Shown here: positions 31,845 through 45,723 of the stretch, piece by piece
How the letters are laid out: each line of letters starts with the position of its first letter
Numbering within the stretch: position 1 is the stretch's first letter
Assembly (NCBI GenBank): GCA_021521415.1
Contig: JAIQDT010005788.1
Span: 124,001-188,000 of the forward strand
Direction of reading: 5' to 3'
DNA length: 64,000 nucleotides
Origin: Bidens hawaiensis
Taxonomy: Eukaryota > Streptophyta > Magnoliopsida > Asterales > Asteraceae
Notes under the pieces: generated by a model
Database searches by the model: none
What the model saw: the letters and a program-made list of their open reading frames with translations, nothing else
What the model was told of the DNA's origin: nothing
Position numbers and translations under genes: made by a program

Positions 31845-34800
31845 TGTAACACCCCGTAACCGCAGCGGAAACGTAAACGGGATGCAACAGACACCTCTGA
31901 TATCAACCACCTTGTTTATAAAGAGAACCGAATGCATTAATATACTTCAAAATTACATTATCTCGTCTTTCATTACCGTCTAGGTGATACACACATCATA
32001 CAATACGGTTCATAATTCTATCTGTTATAATGTATCCTAACGTCCAGCACGCAAACCTTACACACATCAAGCACTTAGCACGTAATCAATCACTTTATCT
32101 TAGTTGTACCTGAAAAGCATGTGAGAAAACGGGTCAACTACGAATAGTTGGTGAGTTTCACAATTTTAGTAAACCATGATAAATCCATATCATAATATAA
32201 TATTATATGGGGACACTGTTAACCCATAAACACCTTTAATAACCTCTGGGGACACTGTTAACCCAGAACACTCCCAATAACCTCTGGGGACACTGTTAAC
32301 CCAGAACACTTCCAATAACCTATGGGGACACTGTTAACCCAGAACACTTCCAATAACCACTGGGGACACTGTTAACCCAGAACACTGTTGCGGGACCTTA
32401 CAATATTAATAACTCAGACAATTACCAATTTTAATACATTACCGTACGATTCCCGTACAATAAACATTATATAAATACATTTATTTCCATGCGATCAGCA
32501 TGTACTTAAACATTTTGATAGAAACATGCTTTCCGCCCCGGGAAAATATTTAAAACATTTCAGTAAAAAGGGGCCCGTGAAACTCACCTTACACATGCAA
32601 GCAGGTAACGACAATCATTATCAATTAACACGTCCAATCTGTAATATGATCCCTACGATCGTTATTATACAATTATTGTTTATATAATCTTTAACCTTAT
32701 CAATCGGTACATCTGGGGACACTGTTAACCCAGTACTGTACCTGTTCCGGGGGCAATGTTAACCCAGAAATACTTCTTCGGACTCAGATTGTGATGTCGT
32801 TTAGAGTTCCATGGTCACAATTTCTATTAGTCGTTTTCTCGTTTTGCGTGCCTAACACGAATATCCGTTTTATGTTTCAAAAAATGAGTTTGGTCACACA
32901 CGACCCGAAAATAGTGGTTGTCTGATAATTTAATTTAAAATGTGAAATTATAGCTCGGTTTAGACGTCCCGATTGGCCGCGGGACTCGTTTCCGTCTTTG
33001 GCGTACCGGAAACCGTTAAAATTGGTTAAAAATACCCAAATCATCCGGCTTATTTTCGGATGATTCATTTTTACTTGTTTAACTCAATTATATGAAAATA
33101 GTCCATTTTTAAGGTTTTTATACACCAGTCAGCTCGCTTAAGCGAACTTCACCGGTTTACGCGTTTTAACTTTAAAAGTTTGATAATCAGCACGATTAAT
33201 TATCCGCTTATTCTCGGATCTTGAAATTTTTCACAAATCACTTTTTAATAGTGGGGAATTTTATAAAAATATTTCCAGAATTAATTCTTATATTTAAAAT
33301 TTATTTATCTATTTTTAAACACCATTTAAACACTAAATATGTCGTAAATACCAACCGACCTTAGAAAAATCCCAAATTTTTCCTGGATGTCCCCTGCCAT
33401 CCACATAGTCCCTTGTAATATTTCCAGAAACAAAATCTTCTTTTACATGCCCTTTTTCAAAAACCGAGCTAGAAATCCCTAGAACTCGTTTAACCGAAAA
33501 GCCTACTTAGACTTCTCCAACGGACCTCAAATTTTGGGTGTGACTTATACATGACATGAAAAGCTTATCTGAAATTTTCCAGAATTTTTCATGATGTTTA
33601 ACTATTTTTCACCATTTTTGGCCAAAACCGAGCATTAAATTCACCAAATATTCATCCTTTATCTAAAAATTACCAAAAATTCACAGAACTCATCTTTTCA
33701 TGTGTTTAACACCTCTGTAAAATTTCATGACCTAACTCTAAAGCATCAACAATCTGTCCAAATTTCCCAAAACCAAACATAACCGAATATACCTTTCGTT
33801 TTCCGCCACTACAAGCTACAAACTCATCTTTCCGCCTTATCTACCACTAAATACAGAGCCTACAAACAACATACCACAATACCAAGCAAGTCACACTCAC
33901 GATCAAGCCATTTCTTTCATGGTTACGGTTATGATACTAAAAACAAAGATTTAACCGTAAAAATTCGTTTTTGATTCGTTTAACTCATTTCTTGGACCAA
34001 GATCCCTTGTATAACCCGTATACATCACTTGATCATGCAAGAATCGGTTTTCATCTTTGAAACCTCATTTTCTTGCAAACAAACTCAAGAAACGAAGATG
34101 GAAACGTATATAATTCGATCTTTACCTTGGTTTTTCTTGTTAAAAGTCTCGGTTTTTGATCAAGGAGTTGAGAGGATTTGATGAAGTTTGTGGATTGTTG
34201 ATTGAAAAAAGAAGAAAAAGAAAATGAGGGCCTTGGGAGGCCGATCGGAATCCATAAGGGTGGGGTGGGACCCACAAAATTCATTCTAGGCCACTCGTTT
34301 GGATTTCCGTAATCTGGATAATGTTTTGGATAATCTGGTTCAGTTCGTTTTTCGGTTAAACGTTTAATTCGGCTTACAACGAGGCCAAAACGGTCGTTTT
34401 TCGGCTTAAAAATAAAATTTATATAAAACCGATTTAAAAACATAAACCATGACATTTATTAACTTAAAACGTCATATTATTAGTTATTACGCATCTTTTT
34501 CGGCTTGATCGATCGTCTCTTGCTCGGTTTGGTATTAAAGGTTTCGTTTAACGTACCGACGTACTATTAAATCGAAATCCTTTTTCTGTGCTTTAATCCA
34601 CTTATCCCGAAGCTTTAATACTTCGTAACATCACTAAATATCATATATCTCGTCTATAATTGAACCCTCGATTCATTCGGGTTTCAATAACTATCGATCG
34701 TTTGATCGCATATTCAATACGGTGAATTATATATTCACGTACAATCAATACAATGAACTATGTATTCTCGTATAATTACCATGGTAACTCTTGTACCCGA

Positions 34801-34865
34801 CATTACATATGACGTAACTAACGTCTACCGGTTAGGGTATACCTGGTTTCGTCGGAATCGTTACA
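31845..34865 (-). repeat. Gypsy L 3' LTR
   Basis: 3021 bp. Carries a 38-bp tandem array at 32208-32394, two further GGGGACACTGTTAACCC units near 32712-32768, and an unclassified remainder. Short minus-strand frames at 32877-33068 and 34051-34455 recur in the other LTR but show no domain. Confidence 0.95.
32208..32394 (-). repeat. 38-bp tandem repeat, 5 units, in gypsy L 3' LTR
   Basis: Unit TGGGGACACTGTTAACCCAG plus AACACTTCCAATAACCTC. The TGGG...CCCA arms give each unit a small dyad around GTTAAC. The same five units are at 40872-41058. Confidence 0.93.
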
Positions 34866-34880
34866 TTCTCCCCCCGTTAA
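34866..34880 (-). promoter_or_regulatory. Polypurine tract of gypsy L
   Basis: The minus strand reads AACGGGGGGAGAA directly before the 3' LTR, fixing the element orientation. Confidence 0.85.
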
Positions 34881-35856
34881 GAAATTTCGTCCTCGAAATT
34901 TTACACGCCCACTATCTCCTTTCGAGAGAAAGGTGGGGGGGTTTTTCCTTCAGAATTGACCCTCGCCTTACCAAGTATAATCTGGTCCTCGCTGTGAATT
35001 TCCACTTAATCTTAATTAATAACGCTTAGTATGTCCAAACTGTTTAGTTTTCCCGTCTACTATCTCTACGGAATTAGTTATGATATCAAACATGTCTTCT
35101 ATGAGTACCTCTATTACTAGTACTTTCGTTGCCTCATCGCTTAGGCACTTTTCAATCCGTATACATGGCAAAATATCATGTATAGTACTTAGCCCCTGGA
35201 ATACTTTAATCAATAAACTAAGTGACCAATCATGGAGATAATCTCATGAGACCCAATATATTAAGGAGCTATTTTCGGTTTTGTCAAACCTCACATCACC
35301 TTTTTAAGGTGATGCCTTTAAAAATGCCTTGTCACCTCTTTCCAATGACAATGATTTCCTATGAATGTTGGCATAAATCCTTTGCCAATCTCGCGATGCT
35401 TTCAACTCATCTTAAATATTATAAATCCGATTGGTTGTTTCTCGAATCAATTCAAATCTTATGGCTTGATTGACGCCCATTTTCAAATTACAAATTGGTG
35501 ATAATTACTTCACCCATAGAAAGCTTCAAGCTCTCGATGCTTCCTTCCCCGCCTTCCAATAATGGAAGTAGGATGATTATTTTGATATGAGATTATTGAA
35601 AATGGTACTCCACGACGAGATACCATTTCACCATCAGGAATTTGGGCAAGAATTCATTGTAATATATTCCCACTATCATTGGCGAATTTTCTGTCGTCGT
35701 GGCGTTCCCTAGGGTTTTCGGTGTGCAGCCTTATCTCTGGCATAACTCAATATTCACCAACACACGAAACATATCTTTCTCCAAACTCGGCCATTAATAA
35801 AAATCGTTTCAGATATCCGTATCATCAATAGTCAAATCCGATCCCGGATGTATGGA

Positions 35857-36380
35857 TTATTTCGATCTATGCACTTTGTCAATGATTAATTCACGAAGGT
35901 CATGGAGGGTCGGGATCCGAACCCGATTTTTGAAGTAGAGAATTTCGTCCACGCGTTGTTCGAAATTCTTCTCATTGTCGTAAGGTTCCTCCTTTTCCAA
36001 TTGTCCCTCTTTCAACGCCTCACGTTGAGCGACTCGAATCAGATCCGAAAAGTTCGACTGGACTATCATCCCCAACGCCCTCATTCGCAATGGCTTAACC
36101 CGATCTTTCCTACTCAAGGCATCGGTTACGACGTTCGCCTTGCCGGGTGGTAACGGATGTCACAGTCATAATTGTTTAACAACTCAGCCCATCTTCGTAG
36201 CCTCATATTTAGTTCTTTCTGATCGAATATGTGATGCAAACTTTTATGATCGGTGAAGATGGTGCACTTCGTATCGTAGAGACAATGTCTCCACATTTTA
36301 AGTGCATAGATAACCGCTCCCAGTTCTAAGTCGTGAGTAGTGTAATTTTACTCGTGTACTTTTAACTGTCGGGAAGCATA
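35857..36380 (-). pseudogene. Gypsy L RNase H and integrase-linker relic
   Basis: RNase H wording is readable at about 36160-36340 (ALKMWRHCLYDTKCTIF, TDHKSLHH, LNMRLRRWAELLNNYDCDI). The frame 36117-35857 follows with SRKDRVKPLRMRALGMIVQ and LRELIIDKVHRSK, the linker leading to the integrase zinc finger. Integrase core motifs are not found between 34900 and 35850, which looks deleted or unrecognisable. Confidence 0.8.
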
Positions 36381-36479
36381 GGCTATAACCTTAATATACT
36401 GCGTCAACACGCATCCTAACCCTTTACGCGATGCGTCACAATACGCGACAAAACCATCGTCTCTATCGGGGAGACTTAA

Positions 36480-37256
36480 AATCGGCGCTTGGCATAATTT
36501 TAATGGTTTCTATCTTATTTGGTTCTATGTGAAATCCTTGTTGCTTTACAACATGACCAAGGGATTATGCATTCTTTATTCAAAATCGCATTTCAAAAAT
36601 TTCGCGTACAACTCCTCTTGCTTTAACACTTCCACAATTTTCCTTATCCGTCGTTCGTGCTCTTCTTTACGTTGCGAATATATTAAAATATCATCAATGA
36701 ATGATATGACAAATTTTTCAAAGTACAGTTACAGACTCGTTTCATGAGTTCCATGAATGCTGCCGGCGCATTTGTTAGCCCGGAAGGCATAACTAAGAAT
36801 TCATAATGGCCGTAGCGAGTCCGAAATACTGTTGTTGCAACGTCTTCCTCTTGGATCTCTCATTTGGTGATAACTATATCTAAGATCAATTTTTCTAAAA
36901 ATAAATCGTCCCTTGCAGTTGGTTAAACAGATCATTCACTTCGAAGAAGTGAGCACCTACTCTTGATCGTCACTTTATTCAATTCTGCCTAATCAACACA
37001 TATTCTAACACTTCCGTCCTTCATTTCCCAATTAAAACTGGTGCACCCCATGGTGACTAACTAGGTCGTATAAAATCTTATCCAACAATTCTTGTAACTG
37101 ATTGGATAATTCTTGCATCTCGGACGGTGCAAGTCGGCAGGATGCTTTAGCAACAGGGCCAGCTTGAGACATTAAATCGATTCTGAATTCGACCTGTCGG
37201 GTTGGCGGTAATCCAGGGAGTTCTTCTGGGAAAACTTGTGGAAATTTGCGCACCAC
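36480..37256 (-). pseudogene. pol: Gypsy L reverse transcriptase relic
   Basis: N-terminal part 37032-37256 ([39 protein letters not shown]). The catalytic box [10 protein letters not shown] is at about 36670-36700, followed by EEHERRIRKIVEVLKQEELY. Several frame changes and stops lie between. The family is related to but distinct from gypsy M. Confidence 0.88.
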
Positions 37257-38155
37257 CGGGATATCTTATATATGTTTTCTTTTAAGTACTTTGGCAATCA
37301 CGTTTGTTAAATACACCATGTCTTCTTGTCGTAAATATTATAACATCTCAAGATGAGATTTGAGTGGCAACATAATACCGTACACTTTTCTCTGTATTTA
37401 ATCGCTTCATCGACCGAAAGAGAGCTTCTAATCATCTTCTTTTCATATTTGATTCCTGCCTCATGTTGAGTTAGCCAATCCCTGCTAACTATTACGTCAC
37501 AACTTCTTTGCTTTACTGGTCGTAGGTCAATAAGGAAAGGTTAATCGTTCAGAATAATAGGACAATTCCGTACAATGTAGTTAACCATTAGGGATTTACC
37601 GTTAGCGATTCTACAGTATAGGGTTCTATAGTTTCACTAATCGGTATCTTTCCAAAGGGTAGGAGGTTAGCAGGAACTAACTTCTATCGACGACCGTAAA
37701 AGTATCACTGAAGCCAATTGATTTAAAACTACAACGTACTTAATACCCCTTTTGGACCATGACGTGCTTTATTTGAATTACTCACAAAAGCACGGTTCCT
37801 TGCTTGTTCAGAGGTTGATGCTTGTCATGAGGTTCATCATCCACAACACCTTGGTTCAACTTTGGGCAATCTCTCTTGAAACGTTATGTACTGCTACATT
37901 CATAGCAAGTACAACTGTTTGGCATAATTTGACTTCTTCGGATGGATTGTTATTGAAGTTGTTGGGTTCGGAGTGGTTGTACATGAATGGGTTGGGGTTG
38001 CCGGTTCTCATGGTTTCAGTTGGTTCTACGAATGAGGCATTACGTCCATCTTTACCATATCTGTGGCCTACTATCACCCGACATTCTTCTTCCTGCCGAT
38101 AACTATATTTTCCACATTTAAGGAAGGACCCTTTATGCGGTTCATGTTTTCGCAC
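37257..38155 (-). pseudogene. gag: Gypsy L protease and gag zinc-knuckle relic
   Basis: A protease relic near 37440-37500 reads DVIVSRDWLTQHEAGIKYEK, matching the DWL(S/T)QHEA consensus. Upstream in the element (37856-38155) are damaged knuckles: KCGKYSYRQEEC, where the His position is Arg, and CYEC followed by RDCPK with a stop between. No intact frame. Confidence 0.75.
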
Positions 38156-38159
38156 AAGA

Positions 38160-39787
38160 ACTAGTCTTAGTATAATTCTGGGTTGTAGGACCTACCTACT
38201 TATTCGCAAGTCTATCTTGCACTATACCTTTATCATTTCCCTTCTTTAACACTCGATGTTTCACCTAACGTCCTTCCATTCCGCTTCCCATGGAATCAAG
38301 TATATCAATGCTACTTATGACACAACCCTTCCAAAGATTGCATATTTTACAGGGTTGACTATACTCCTTATCGATGGAGTTCGTTCCCAATTTAGCGCTC
38401 ACTTCGCTTAATTTCAGGAGTAATTAGCCAAGCTACCAGACATGACAATTCCTTCAAACGATTAGCGTGTTCTAAGTGATCCGCACACAACATTTCTATC
38501 TTTCATAGCTCATTTTCCAATCTCTGAGTTTAATTACTCGAATAAAAGTGCTCTGACACAAGAATTTTAAATCCTGTCCATATTATCTGAGCAATAATTT
38601 TTCTAACTATAATTTTGTACCATCGTGTTCCGACACGATACAACATAATTTGCCAACATATCTGTAGCATAATTCACTACACAATGTTCTAGACTCATAC
38701 CAATATCCTTAACCATTTCGATCTTTTCTATCCACTCGCTAATCTATTCCTCCCTTTACCATCAGTAACTATTAATAATTTCCTTAACACAATCAACAAC
38801 ATATCCTTCATACCGGATCTAATTCATTACGACCACTATTCATGTTTAGTTTATAACTAATACTTGTAGTCACAATAGTATCCGGTGGGACATTATCACT
38901 CTTAGTAATAACACTAAGAATTGAATTATTCATAATCATGTGATTGCTCGATCTATAAGTCTACGATCACATTTGCATCAACACTAGCAGTGATCTGTGA
39001 TACAACATTCGGTATCATCATCTGCTATCTTTGAGCAATCAACTGAATCCTAACAAGCTCCATCATTGGAGTTACTCTTTTTGTGTCATTCTGCCGTACT
39101 CATCCCGTACGCAGTAATCAATACTAATCTCACCATATAACTCGTTACCAGCTCAATCATAACAACAGTACACATACATACCAAATATTATCATATATAT
39201 TACACATACCGGCATCTAGTATATATGTCCCACAAATATAATAACATATAGGCTTAACCTGACGTCGGTTAACGTCTAAATATGGTTCATAACTCTTGCC
39301 ACCACCTGACATATAGATCTTTCTCAACAAAAATCAATGTTTAATATTCATGATTTCAATATCCTTCTGCATGTCAGCATAACCGATACATGCTCACCGT
39401 GAGCACCAAATGATTACGTACCAAGAAGTTATAATATCCGTGTCTATTTGTATATCCGGCATACACGGTATACCATCCACGAACGAACAGCCAACTATGC
39501 TATCATGACTCCAACACCTCTTTGTGTATGGGTAATCATTCTATTCGAGCATACATGGGCGGAGGCATCTAACGGATATAAGGATAACATAGGGAATTGC
39601 AAGGTTCAAGGTAATTGCGCAACATGGGTTGCCTTCAAATATTATTAATTACTATTATGGGAAACTCTATCACTTGCTCAGTCAATGTCCTCAGGCGTTC
39701 TAGGTTTGTTAAAATCGGTAATTCTCGATTTGGAGGTGGTATGACTCATATGTTTGAGAGTGAGAAATACATATATATATTTCTATA

Positions 39788-39818
<31 letters not shown>

Positions 39819-40480
39819 TTTATCTGCTGATTTATTATCAAATTTATTATTATTATTATTTTATTTATTTATTTACCTTAATGGAATAAGAATGGGTTAA
39901 GGTACGGATCCGTCCGTACGTGAGGGTCGACGGTTCGGGTGAACATCTGGGGTTATTAGGATATACGGTACCGGTGTTGGTAGGGTAAGGGATTCATTAA
40001 TTTTGGTTGGGAGTGACGGTTACTAGATATTCCTGGTTAATGTCAAACGGGAGATCTAACTTGGTACTATCATAACTATGGCCTGATAAGTCAGACTTAT
40101 CATCAACCGATGCTCTAGAAATTTCGGCATCCTCGGTACTTTTTATTATTTCCTTCCCCGGTTCCTTATCCGAGTCCCATTTCTCAATACATGTACCCAC
40201 AAGATATGTACATATATATATATACACATTAGCACGTATAAATAATACTATATACTTTACACATATGTTGCCATTTTTACCTATTAATGTACCCCGCGAC
40301 TTCCCCTGAATTCCCTCGTGCGGACAAGTCTGTTATTATGTTCCGGACCATAATAACTCACTTGTCCATCCAAGTTCATCCAGACCTCGTCACTATAAAT
40401 TATTAGTTGATATTCAGATCCTATAATACTTGAGCTACTGGTTATATTTTAGGTATCTTTTAAAGACATCCTAATTCTTT
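38160..40480 (-). other. Gypsy L gag/leader remainder without recognisable gene
   Basis: Stop-rich in all frames. Contains an ATT microsatellite at 39789-39862. The small frames 39448-39830 and 39997-40227 have no domain. Presumably decayed gag and leader, by position between knuckles and PBS. Confidence 0.6.
39789..39862. repeat. (ATT)n microsatellite
   Basis: TATTATTATT runs in two blocks separated by about 20 bases. Confidence 0.9.
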
Positions 40481-40490
40481 TATAACCAAT

Positions 40491-40503
40491 GGCTCTGATA
40501 CCA
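40491..40503 (-). promoter_or_regulatory. Primer binding site of gypsy L
   Basis: The minus strand reads TGGTATCAGAGCC five bases after the 5' LTR; initiator tRNA-Met type. Confidence 0.9.
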
Positions 40504-40508
40504 AGTTC

Positions 40509-43499
40509 TGTAACACCCCGTAACCGCAGCGGAAACGTAAACGGGATGCGACAGACACCTCTGATATCAACCACCTTGTTTATAAAGAGAACCGAATGCA
40601 TTAATATACTTCAAAATTACATTATCTCGTCTTTCATTACCGTCTAGGTGATACACACATCATACAATACGGTTCATAATTCTATCTGTTATAATGTATC
40701 CTAACGTCCAGCACGCAAACCTTACACACATCAAGCACTTAGCACGTAATCAATCACTTTATCTTAGTTGTACCTGAAAAGCATGTGAGAAAACGGGTCA
40801 ACTACGAATAGTTGGTGAGTTTCACAATTTTAGTAAACCATGATAAATCCATATCATAATATAATATTATCTGGGGACACTGTTAACCCATAAACACCTT
40901 TAATAACCTCTGGGGACACTGTTAACCCAGAACACTCCCAATAACCTCTGGGGACACTGTTAACCCAGAACACTTCCAATAACCTCTGGGGACACTGTTA
41001 ACCCAGAACACTTCCAATAACCACTGGGGACACTGTTAACCCAGAACACTGTTGCGGGACCTTACAATATTAATAACTCAGACAATTACCATTTTAATAC
41101 ATTACCGTACGATTCCCGTACAATAAACATTATATAAATACATTTATTTCCATGCGATCAGCATGTACTTAAACATTTTGATAGAAACATGCTTTCCGCC
41201 CCTGGAAAATATTTAAAACATTTCAGTAAAAAGGGGCCCGTGAAACTCACCTTAGCACATGCAAGCAGGTAACGACAATCATTATCAATTAACACGTCCA
41301 ATCTGTAATATGATCCCTACGATCGTTATTATACAATTATTGTTTATATAATCTTTAACCTTATCAATCGGTACATCTGGGGACACTGTTAACCCAGTAC
41401 TGTACCTGTTCCGGGGGCAATGTTAACCCAGAAATACTTCTCCGGACTCAGATTGTGATGTCGTTTAGAGTTCCATGGTCACAATTTCTATTAGTCGTTT
41501 TCTCGTTTTGCGTGCCTAGCACGAATATCCGTTTTATGTTTCAAAAAATGAGTTTGGTCACACACGACCCGAAAATAGTGGTTGTCTGATAATTTAATTT
41601 AAAATGTGAAATTATAGCTCGGTTTAGACGTCCCGATTGGCCGCGGGACTCGTTTCCGTCTTTGGCGTACCGGAAACCGTTAAAATTGGTTAAAAATACC
41701 CAAATCATCCGGCTTATTTTCGGATGATTCATTTTTACTTGTTTAACTCAATTATATGAAAATAGTCCATTTTTAAGGTTTTTATACACCAGTCAGCTCG
41801 CTTAAGCGAACTTCACCGGTTTACGCGTTTTAACTTTAAAAGTTTGATAATCAGCACGATTAATTATCCGCTTATTCTCGGATCTTGAAATTTTGCACAA
41901 ATCACTTTTTAATAGTGGGGAATTTTATAAAAATATTTCCAGAATTAATTCTTATATTTAAAATTTATTTATCTATTTTTAAACACCATTTAAACACTAA
42001 ATATGTCGTAAATACCAAACGACCTTAGAAAAATCCCAAATTTTTCCTGGATGTCCCCTGCCATCCACATAGTCCCTTGTAATTTTTCCAGAACCAAAAT
42101 CTTCTTTTACATGCCCTTTTTCCAAAACCAAGCTAGAAATCCCTAGAACTCGTTTAACCGAAAAGCCTACTTAGACTTCTCCAACGGACCTCAAATTTTG
42201 GGTGTGACTTATACATAACATGAAAAGCTTATCTGAATTTTTCCAGAATTTTTCATGATGTTTAACTATTTTTCACCATTTTTGGCCAAAACCGAGCATT
42301 AAATTCACCAAATATTCACAGAACTCATCTTTTCATGTGTTTAACACCTCTGTAAAATTTCATGAACTAACTCTAAAGCATCAACAATCTGTCCAAATTT
42401 TCCAAAACCGAACATAACCGAATATACCTTTCGTTTTCCGCCACTACAAGCTACAAACTCATCTTTCCGCCTTATCTATCACTAAATACAGAGCCTACAA
42501 ACAACATACCACAATACCAAGCAAGTCACACTCACGATCAAGCCATTTCTTTCATGGTTACGGTTATGATACTAAAAACAAAGATTTAACCGTAAAAATT
42601 CGTTTTTGATTCGTTTAACTCATTTCTTGGACCAAGATCCCTTGTATAACCCGTATACATCACTTGATCATGCAAGAATCGGTTTTCATCTTTGAAACCT
42701 CATTTTCTTGGAAACAAACTCAAGAACGAAGATGGAAACGTATATAATTCGATCTTTACCTTGGTTTTTCTTGTTAAAAGTCTCGGTTTTTGATCAAGGA
42801 GTTGAGAGGATTTGATGAAGTTTGTGGATTGTTGATTGAAAAAAGAAGAAAAAGAAAATGAGGGCCTTGGGAGGTCGATCGGAATCCATAAGGGTGGGGT
42901 GGGACCCACAAAATTCATTCTAGGCCACTCGTTTGGATTTCCGTAATCTGGATAATGTTTTGGATAATCTGGTTCAGTTCGTTTTTCGGTTAAACGTTTA
43001 ATTCGGCTTACAACGAGGCCAAAACGGTCGTTTTTCGGCTTAAAAATAAAATTTATATAAAACCGATTTAAAAACTTAAACCATGACATTTATTAACTTA
43101 AAACGTCATATTATTAGTTATTACGCATCTTTTTCGGCTTGATCGATCGTCTCTTGCTCGGTTTGGTATTAAAGGTTTCGTTTAACGTACCGACGTACTA
43201 TTAAATCGAAATCCTTTTTCTGTGCTTTAGTCCACTTATCCCGAAGCTTTAATACTTCGTAACATCACTAAATATCATATATCTCGTCTATAATTGAACC
43301 CTCGATTCATTCGGGTTTCAATAACTATCGATCGTTTGATCGCATATTCAATACGGTGAATTATATATTCACGTACAATCAATACAATGAACTATGTATT
43401 CTCGTATAATTACCATGGTAACTCTTGTACCCGACATTACATATGACGTAACTAACGTCTACCGGTTAGGGTATACCTGGTTTCGTCGGAATCGTTACA
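40509..43499 (-). repeat. Gypsy L 5' LTR
   Basis: 2991 bp, TGTAACACCCC...AATCGTTACA on the plus strand. Near-identical to 31845-34865, including five 38-bp units at 40872-41058. Confidence 0.95.
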
Positions 43500-45718
43500 G
43501 GAACAGTCCGTTGCACAATCTTCTCCAAATCATCCTCAGTTTCTTTAATTACATCTTCATGAAATACCGGAGCACCTTGATCAACATATGCATGTTGATA
43601 CAAGTCTGGGTACTCTTCAGCAGTAACATCCTCCATTTCAATCTCTTCATTCTCATAAATAAAGTCCGTATTCATAAATAACGGATCATCTTCCATCTCT
43701 TCCTCGTTAATCACTTCGACATCGGGCCCAGTCTCTAATGTGGTCAGTTGATCGTCGTTTAGCCCAAGTAGAATCGAGATCTGCTCCCTTGTCAAAGATC
43801 TAACAACAAACTCACCAATCTGTATCTCATCTCTGTTCACCATACTTCTAACAATCCCCAATTCATCAATAAATATTACCGTGTTAGCCTCAATCATCTC
43901 TATCGGCTTGGCCGCTGTTGGATCTTGAAATACAATTATCTGTTTGTCTAAATCATCAGCGCCACTCACACCAGCACCAGAGGATGAACCATGTGATTGT
44001 TTAGGCTCACCTCCTGCATCAAACTCGTCAGGATCATCATCATCATTTTTGAGTTTCTTGAGGGCATCACCTTTACAAGTTAATTGTAAAATTAACTCTT
44101 CTTGTTCTTTCAATTTCACCCCCTGAGACTCAACAATCTCACGCAGTGACTTGGTCTCCTTTTGACAAAACGAAATGTAACTCATCATTTTTCTTTGATT
44201 CTCCATGAGTCGTTCTTGATTGAGTCGATCAACTGCCATTGAATTTTCATATAAATGTAACAGATTAAGCAGCATTTCTGTTTGTCATCCAGGTGACAAA
44301 TTGTAGACAGACGGATGAACTGGTTGAATAGGACCCTGAGGTTGAGTGATTCTCATGAAAGAGACATCACTAGGCAAAGGTGGAGGAAAAGTAGTTGGAG
44401 GAGGAGGAGGTCCCATTGTAGTAGTGGAAGAAACGGTTGACAACACAGCAGGAGGCCTCGGCATCTCGGTCAACGCCGTTTGAGGAATTTAGCCAAGCCT
44501 CTCATGTGACACCATCGTCGTTGTTAATGTGAGCATCGGGGTGCTAGTAGTTAGCGGCACCGCCGAGCTTTGAGTTGTTGATTGACGAGGTGGTGGTGAT
44601 CCAATAATTACACCAGCCCCAGAGGATACACGGGGCTTCTTGGTTGGCTCATCAGTAGCTATAGCCTTGCCTTTTCTTTTTCGTTCTTGCTGAGCTTTTA
44701 TGGTGGCAGCTAGAGCAGCATCAACTTCATCTTGTTGTTCTTTCAGAGCTCGCTCACCAGCTCCATCATCACCATCGTTACCATCATCATCCCCACCATC
44801 ATTGTTCCCACCTTCTCCCCCTTCACGCTCGGAATCCGAGTCATCATGGATCCAGCGCTCATTAGGAGGACAGACATAATCAGGGTTGATTATATGACCA
44901 ATCATCCTTTTGTCATGCGGCTTATCCTTCCGATAAATCAACATCCGCTGCACCGTTTCGGCTTTCATATGTTCCATATCAAGAACGTCGTTCACCAACG
45001 ATCTATCAATCACCAAGTTCGGTATCAAATCTTGAATAATTAATTGTAGAAAGCGTGGATACATTAAGAACTTCTTTGTCGGTAGAGTTTGCTGAACTTG
45101 CTCTTTCAAATGATCAAAGATAAGTTCTGAATAGTTGAATGGCTTGTTCAGAATTAAAGCCACAAACGCCGATTGTAAGCTCAGTCTACATTCATCGAAA
45201 CCACCTCGACGTCCACTCAAGCAATGAAGCAAGACATGCAACAAGTACTTGTAAGGTGGACACAAATCGTTCTTGTTCAACATGGACCGACGAATATCAC
45301 CCCCATAATTCAATCTTGTAAATAAACCTTTGACCAGCGTTCTATCAAACTCACTCGGGTAATCGTCACTATCGTCAAACTGAAGTACCCGACGAACGAC
45401 CTCTACATCAATCGTGATCGGAAGTTGATTAATTATAGCTATAACCCATTTACTTTCCTCAACATATATCGCCGTGTTCCAGAACTGCCTGATAATACTA
45501 AGATACACCTTAGGTTTAGCAGTGATTGCATAGTGCATATTCGAACGGCGAAGGAAATTCAACATAGCTCCGAACGTCCTTAAATCAGCCACGTCGTGAT
45601 CAACATAAGCACAGATATTGTGCTTCTTATCAAACGGTAATAAGATCATGTCTTCTTGTGGAGCCTGTTGTTGTGGTTGTCCTTTTGGCGGTTGATTCTG
45701 TTGTTCTTGATCAGCCAT
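43500..45718 (-). pseudogene. Copia D 3' ORF, N-terminal part
   Basis: ATG at 45718 (MADQEQQNQPPKGQ), chosen because copia A starts MADNMD and the acceptor lies just before. Single frame: Gln/Pro-rich start, HYAITAKPKVYLSIIRQFW, RRVLQFDD, LLHCLSGRRGGFDECRLSL, KKFLMYPRFLQLIIQDLIP, acidic DDSDSE, a Pro/Thr-rich stretch, and a coiled coil (NQERLMENQRKMMSYISF, KLKEQEELILQLTCK). Two in-frame stops only, near 44486 and 44282. Ends at the gypsy L junction. Apart from the insertion and two stops the roughly 1000-codon gene is better kept than in copia A. No membrane segment or signal peptide is seen; function unknown. Confidence 0.88.
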
Positions 45719-45723
45719 TGTTA

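Larger units (their letters stand above)
31845..43499 (-). mobile_element. Gypsy L: Ty3/gypsy element with 3-kb LTRs
   Basis: Near-identical LTRs 31845-34865 (3021 bp) and 40509-43499 (2991 bp). Most of the length difference is one 29-bp segment near 33655. Both start TGTAACACCCC and end AATCGTTACA on the plus strand. PPT at 34866, PBS at 40491. The 5.6-kb interior holds only decayed gag, protease, RT and RNase H relics on the minus strand. It is inserted in the copia D 3' ORF with four of five duplicated bases matching. It is probably among the youngest insertions and was moved by proteins of another copy. Confidence 0.95.

Noticed and set aside
32877..33068. Identical 63-codon frame in both gypsy L LTRs (also 41541-41732)
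   Set aside because: Identity reflects LTR duplication, not coding constraint; no domain and no coding context.
34760..35029. Plus-strand frame crossing the gypsy L LTR end (also 43394-43681)
   Set aside because: Runs from LTR across PPT or into the antisense of the 3' ORF; chance frame.
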